Below, piece by piece: positions 63,574 to 64,000 of a stretch of DNA of 64,000 bases (positions are counted from its first letter, which is position 1; each line of letters begins with the position of its first letter). The stretch lies in the NCBI RefSeq assembly GCF_030818795.1, contig NZ_JAUTAY010000001.1, forward strand, positions 248,001 through 312,000, in the 5' to 3' direction. Position numbers and translations under genes: made by a program. The notes beneath the pieces were generated by a model that had not been told where the DNA came from, did not search any database, and saw nothing but the letters and a program-made list of their open reading frames with translations. Origin of the DNA: Microbacterium sp. SORGH_AS_0862. Lineage in GTDB: Bacteria; Actinomycetota; Actinomycetes; Actinomycetales; Microbacteriaceae.

Positions 63574-64000
63574 CGCACTCCCGTCAGCTCGGTCACAGTG
63601 CTCTCCCATTCTGACGGAATGCGCCCGCCGGTGCGCCCGAGGTGCACGAGATACTCCTGGTTCCCGTGGGTTCCCACCACGGGAGAAGCGATCAGGCCCG
63701 CCGTCTGCAGGCCCGCATCCCACGCCTGCCAGAGGACCGTTGAGATCGACTCCGCCCGCTGGGCGGGATCCGTGACGAGGCCGCCGCGCACGGCCGTGCG
63801 GCCCACCTCGAACTGCGGCTTGATGAGCAGCACGATGTCGCTCGTCTCGGTGACGACCGAGCGCACGGGCCCGAGCACGTGGGAGAGGGAGATGAAGGAC
63901 AGATCTCCCGTGACGACCTCGGGCGTGTACGGCATCCCCGCGGCGGCGGCGAGGGAAGCGGGGTCCATGAAGCGGACGTTGAAACCCTCGACGACGATCA
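63570..64000 (-). CDS. tlyA: TlyA family rRNA methyltransferase/hemolysin, 5' end outside window
   Basis: The C-terminal 143 or so residues of a TlyA protein. VVEGFNVRFMD at the window edge and DLSFISLSHVLGPV, LLIKPQFEVGR and VGTHGNQEYLVHL are FtsJ-like methyltransferase parts of TlyA. The family methylates 16S and 23S rRNA at cytidine 2'-OH (affecting capreomycin sensitivity in mycobacteria). The S4 domain and start codon lie beyond position 64000. Confidence 0.9.
   Translation of the reverse strand, partial: IVVEGFNVRFMDPASLAAAAGMPYTPEVVTGDLSFISLSHVLGPVRSVVTETSDIVLLIKPQFEVGRTAVRGGLVTDPAQRAESISTVLWQAWDAGLQTAGLIASPVVGTHGNQEYLVHLGRTGGRIPSEWESTVTELTGVR

Overview
The window is very GC-rich with tightly packed, overlapping genes (ATGA/GTGA junctions), many GTG starts and a core gene order (tlyA-nadK-recN-pyrG-nudix-xerD ... 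parA-scpA-scpB-rluB-tyrA-cmk-der, read on the minus strand) typical of high-GC Actinobacteria. Family-level protein resemblance suggests Microbacteriaceae (Microbacterium-like); that placement is inference. Layout: (1) 1-15.2 kb is an accessory metabolic region. A tryptophanyl-tRNA synthetase gene sits behind a Trp-codon leader peptide and a textbook three-way attenuator, but carries a one-base frameshift. It is followed by a CPBP protease, a divergent FAD monooxygenase/TetR pair, a divergent HxlR (DUF24)/quinone oxidoreductase pair, and a catabolic cluster (frameshifted GH1 glucosidase, MFS carrier, two HSL-type esterases, LacI repressor, secreted CocE-like hydrolase, small membrane protein, AraC regulator). 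Five copies of a TCGAA...TTCGA palindrome lie in front of these genes and look like one regulon. (2) 15.4-36.5 kb is an integrative conjugative element: orphan DNA methylase, XRE regulator, primase-polymerase, SpdB-like membrane protein, ParB-like protein, a Gram-positive type IV secretion operon (VirB8-like protein, cell-wall hydrolase, two small membrane proteins, TrbL, SCO6880-like protein, VirB4 and TraG/VirD4 ATPases), SSB, a small excisionase-like protein and a tyrosine integrase. A short motif plus a hairpin recurs in most of the spacers of the transfer operon, and a minus-strand PIN-nuclease cassette interrupts the operon. I could not find a relaxase or a left attachment site. (3) 36.5-39.1 kb is an integration hotspot at tRNA-Pro(GGG): a decayed copy of the tRNA 3' end and its terminator, a lower-GC 454-residue protein with a PD-(D/E)XK-like pattern, the remnant of a second integrase, the intact tRNA-Pro, and a truncated second tRNA-Pro. 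(4) 39.2-64 kb is conserved chromosome: GNAT, S4 and DUF222-HNH proteins, a NUDIX-NYN fusion, anaerobic ribonucleotide reductase nrdD-nrdG behind paired NrdR-type boxes, then the der-to-tlyA core block. An M28 aminopeptidase, a broken VKOR, a thioredoxin-fold protein and a cysteine-desulfurase-like enzyme are inserted between parA and xerD. Several genes (trpS, GH1, the M28 C-terminus, perhaps the 24.3 kb pair) are broken by single-base indels and VKOR by a stop codon; whether these are assembly errors or real decay cannot be decided from sequence alone.
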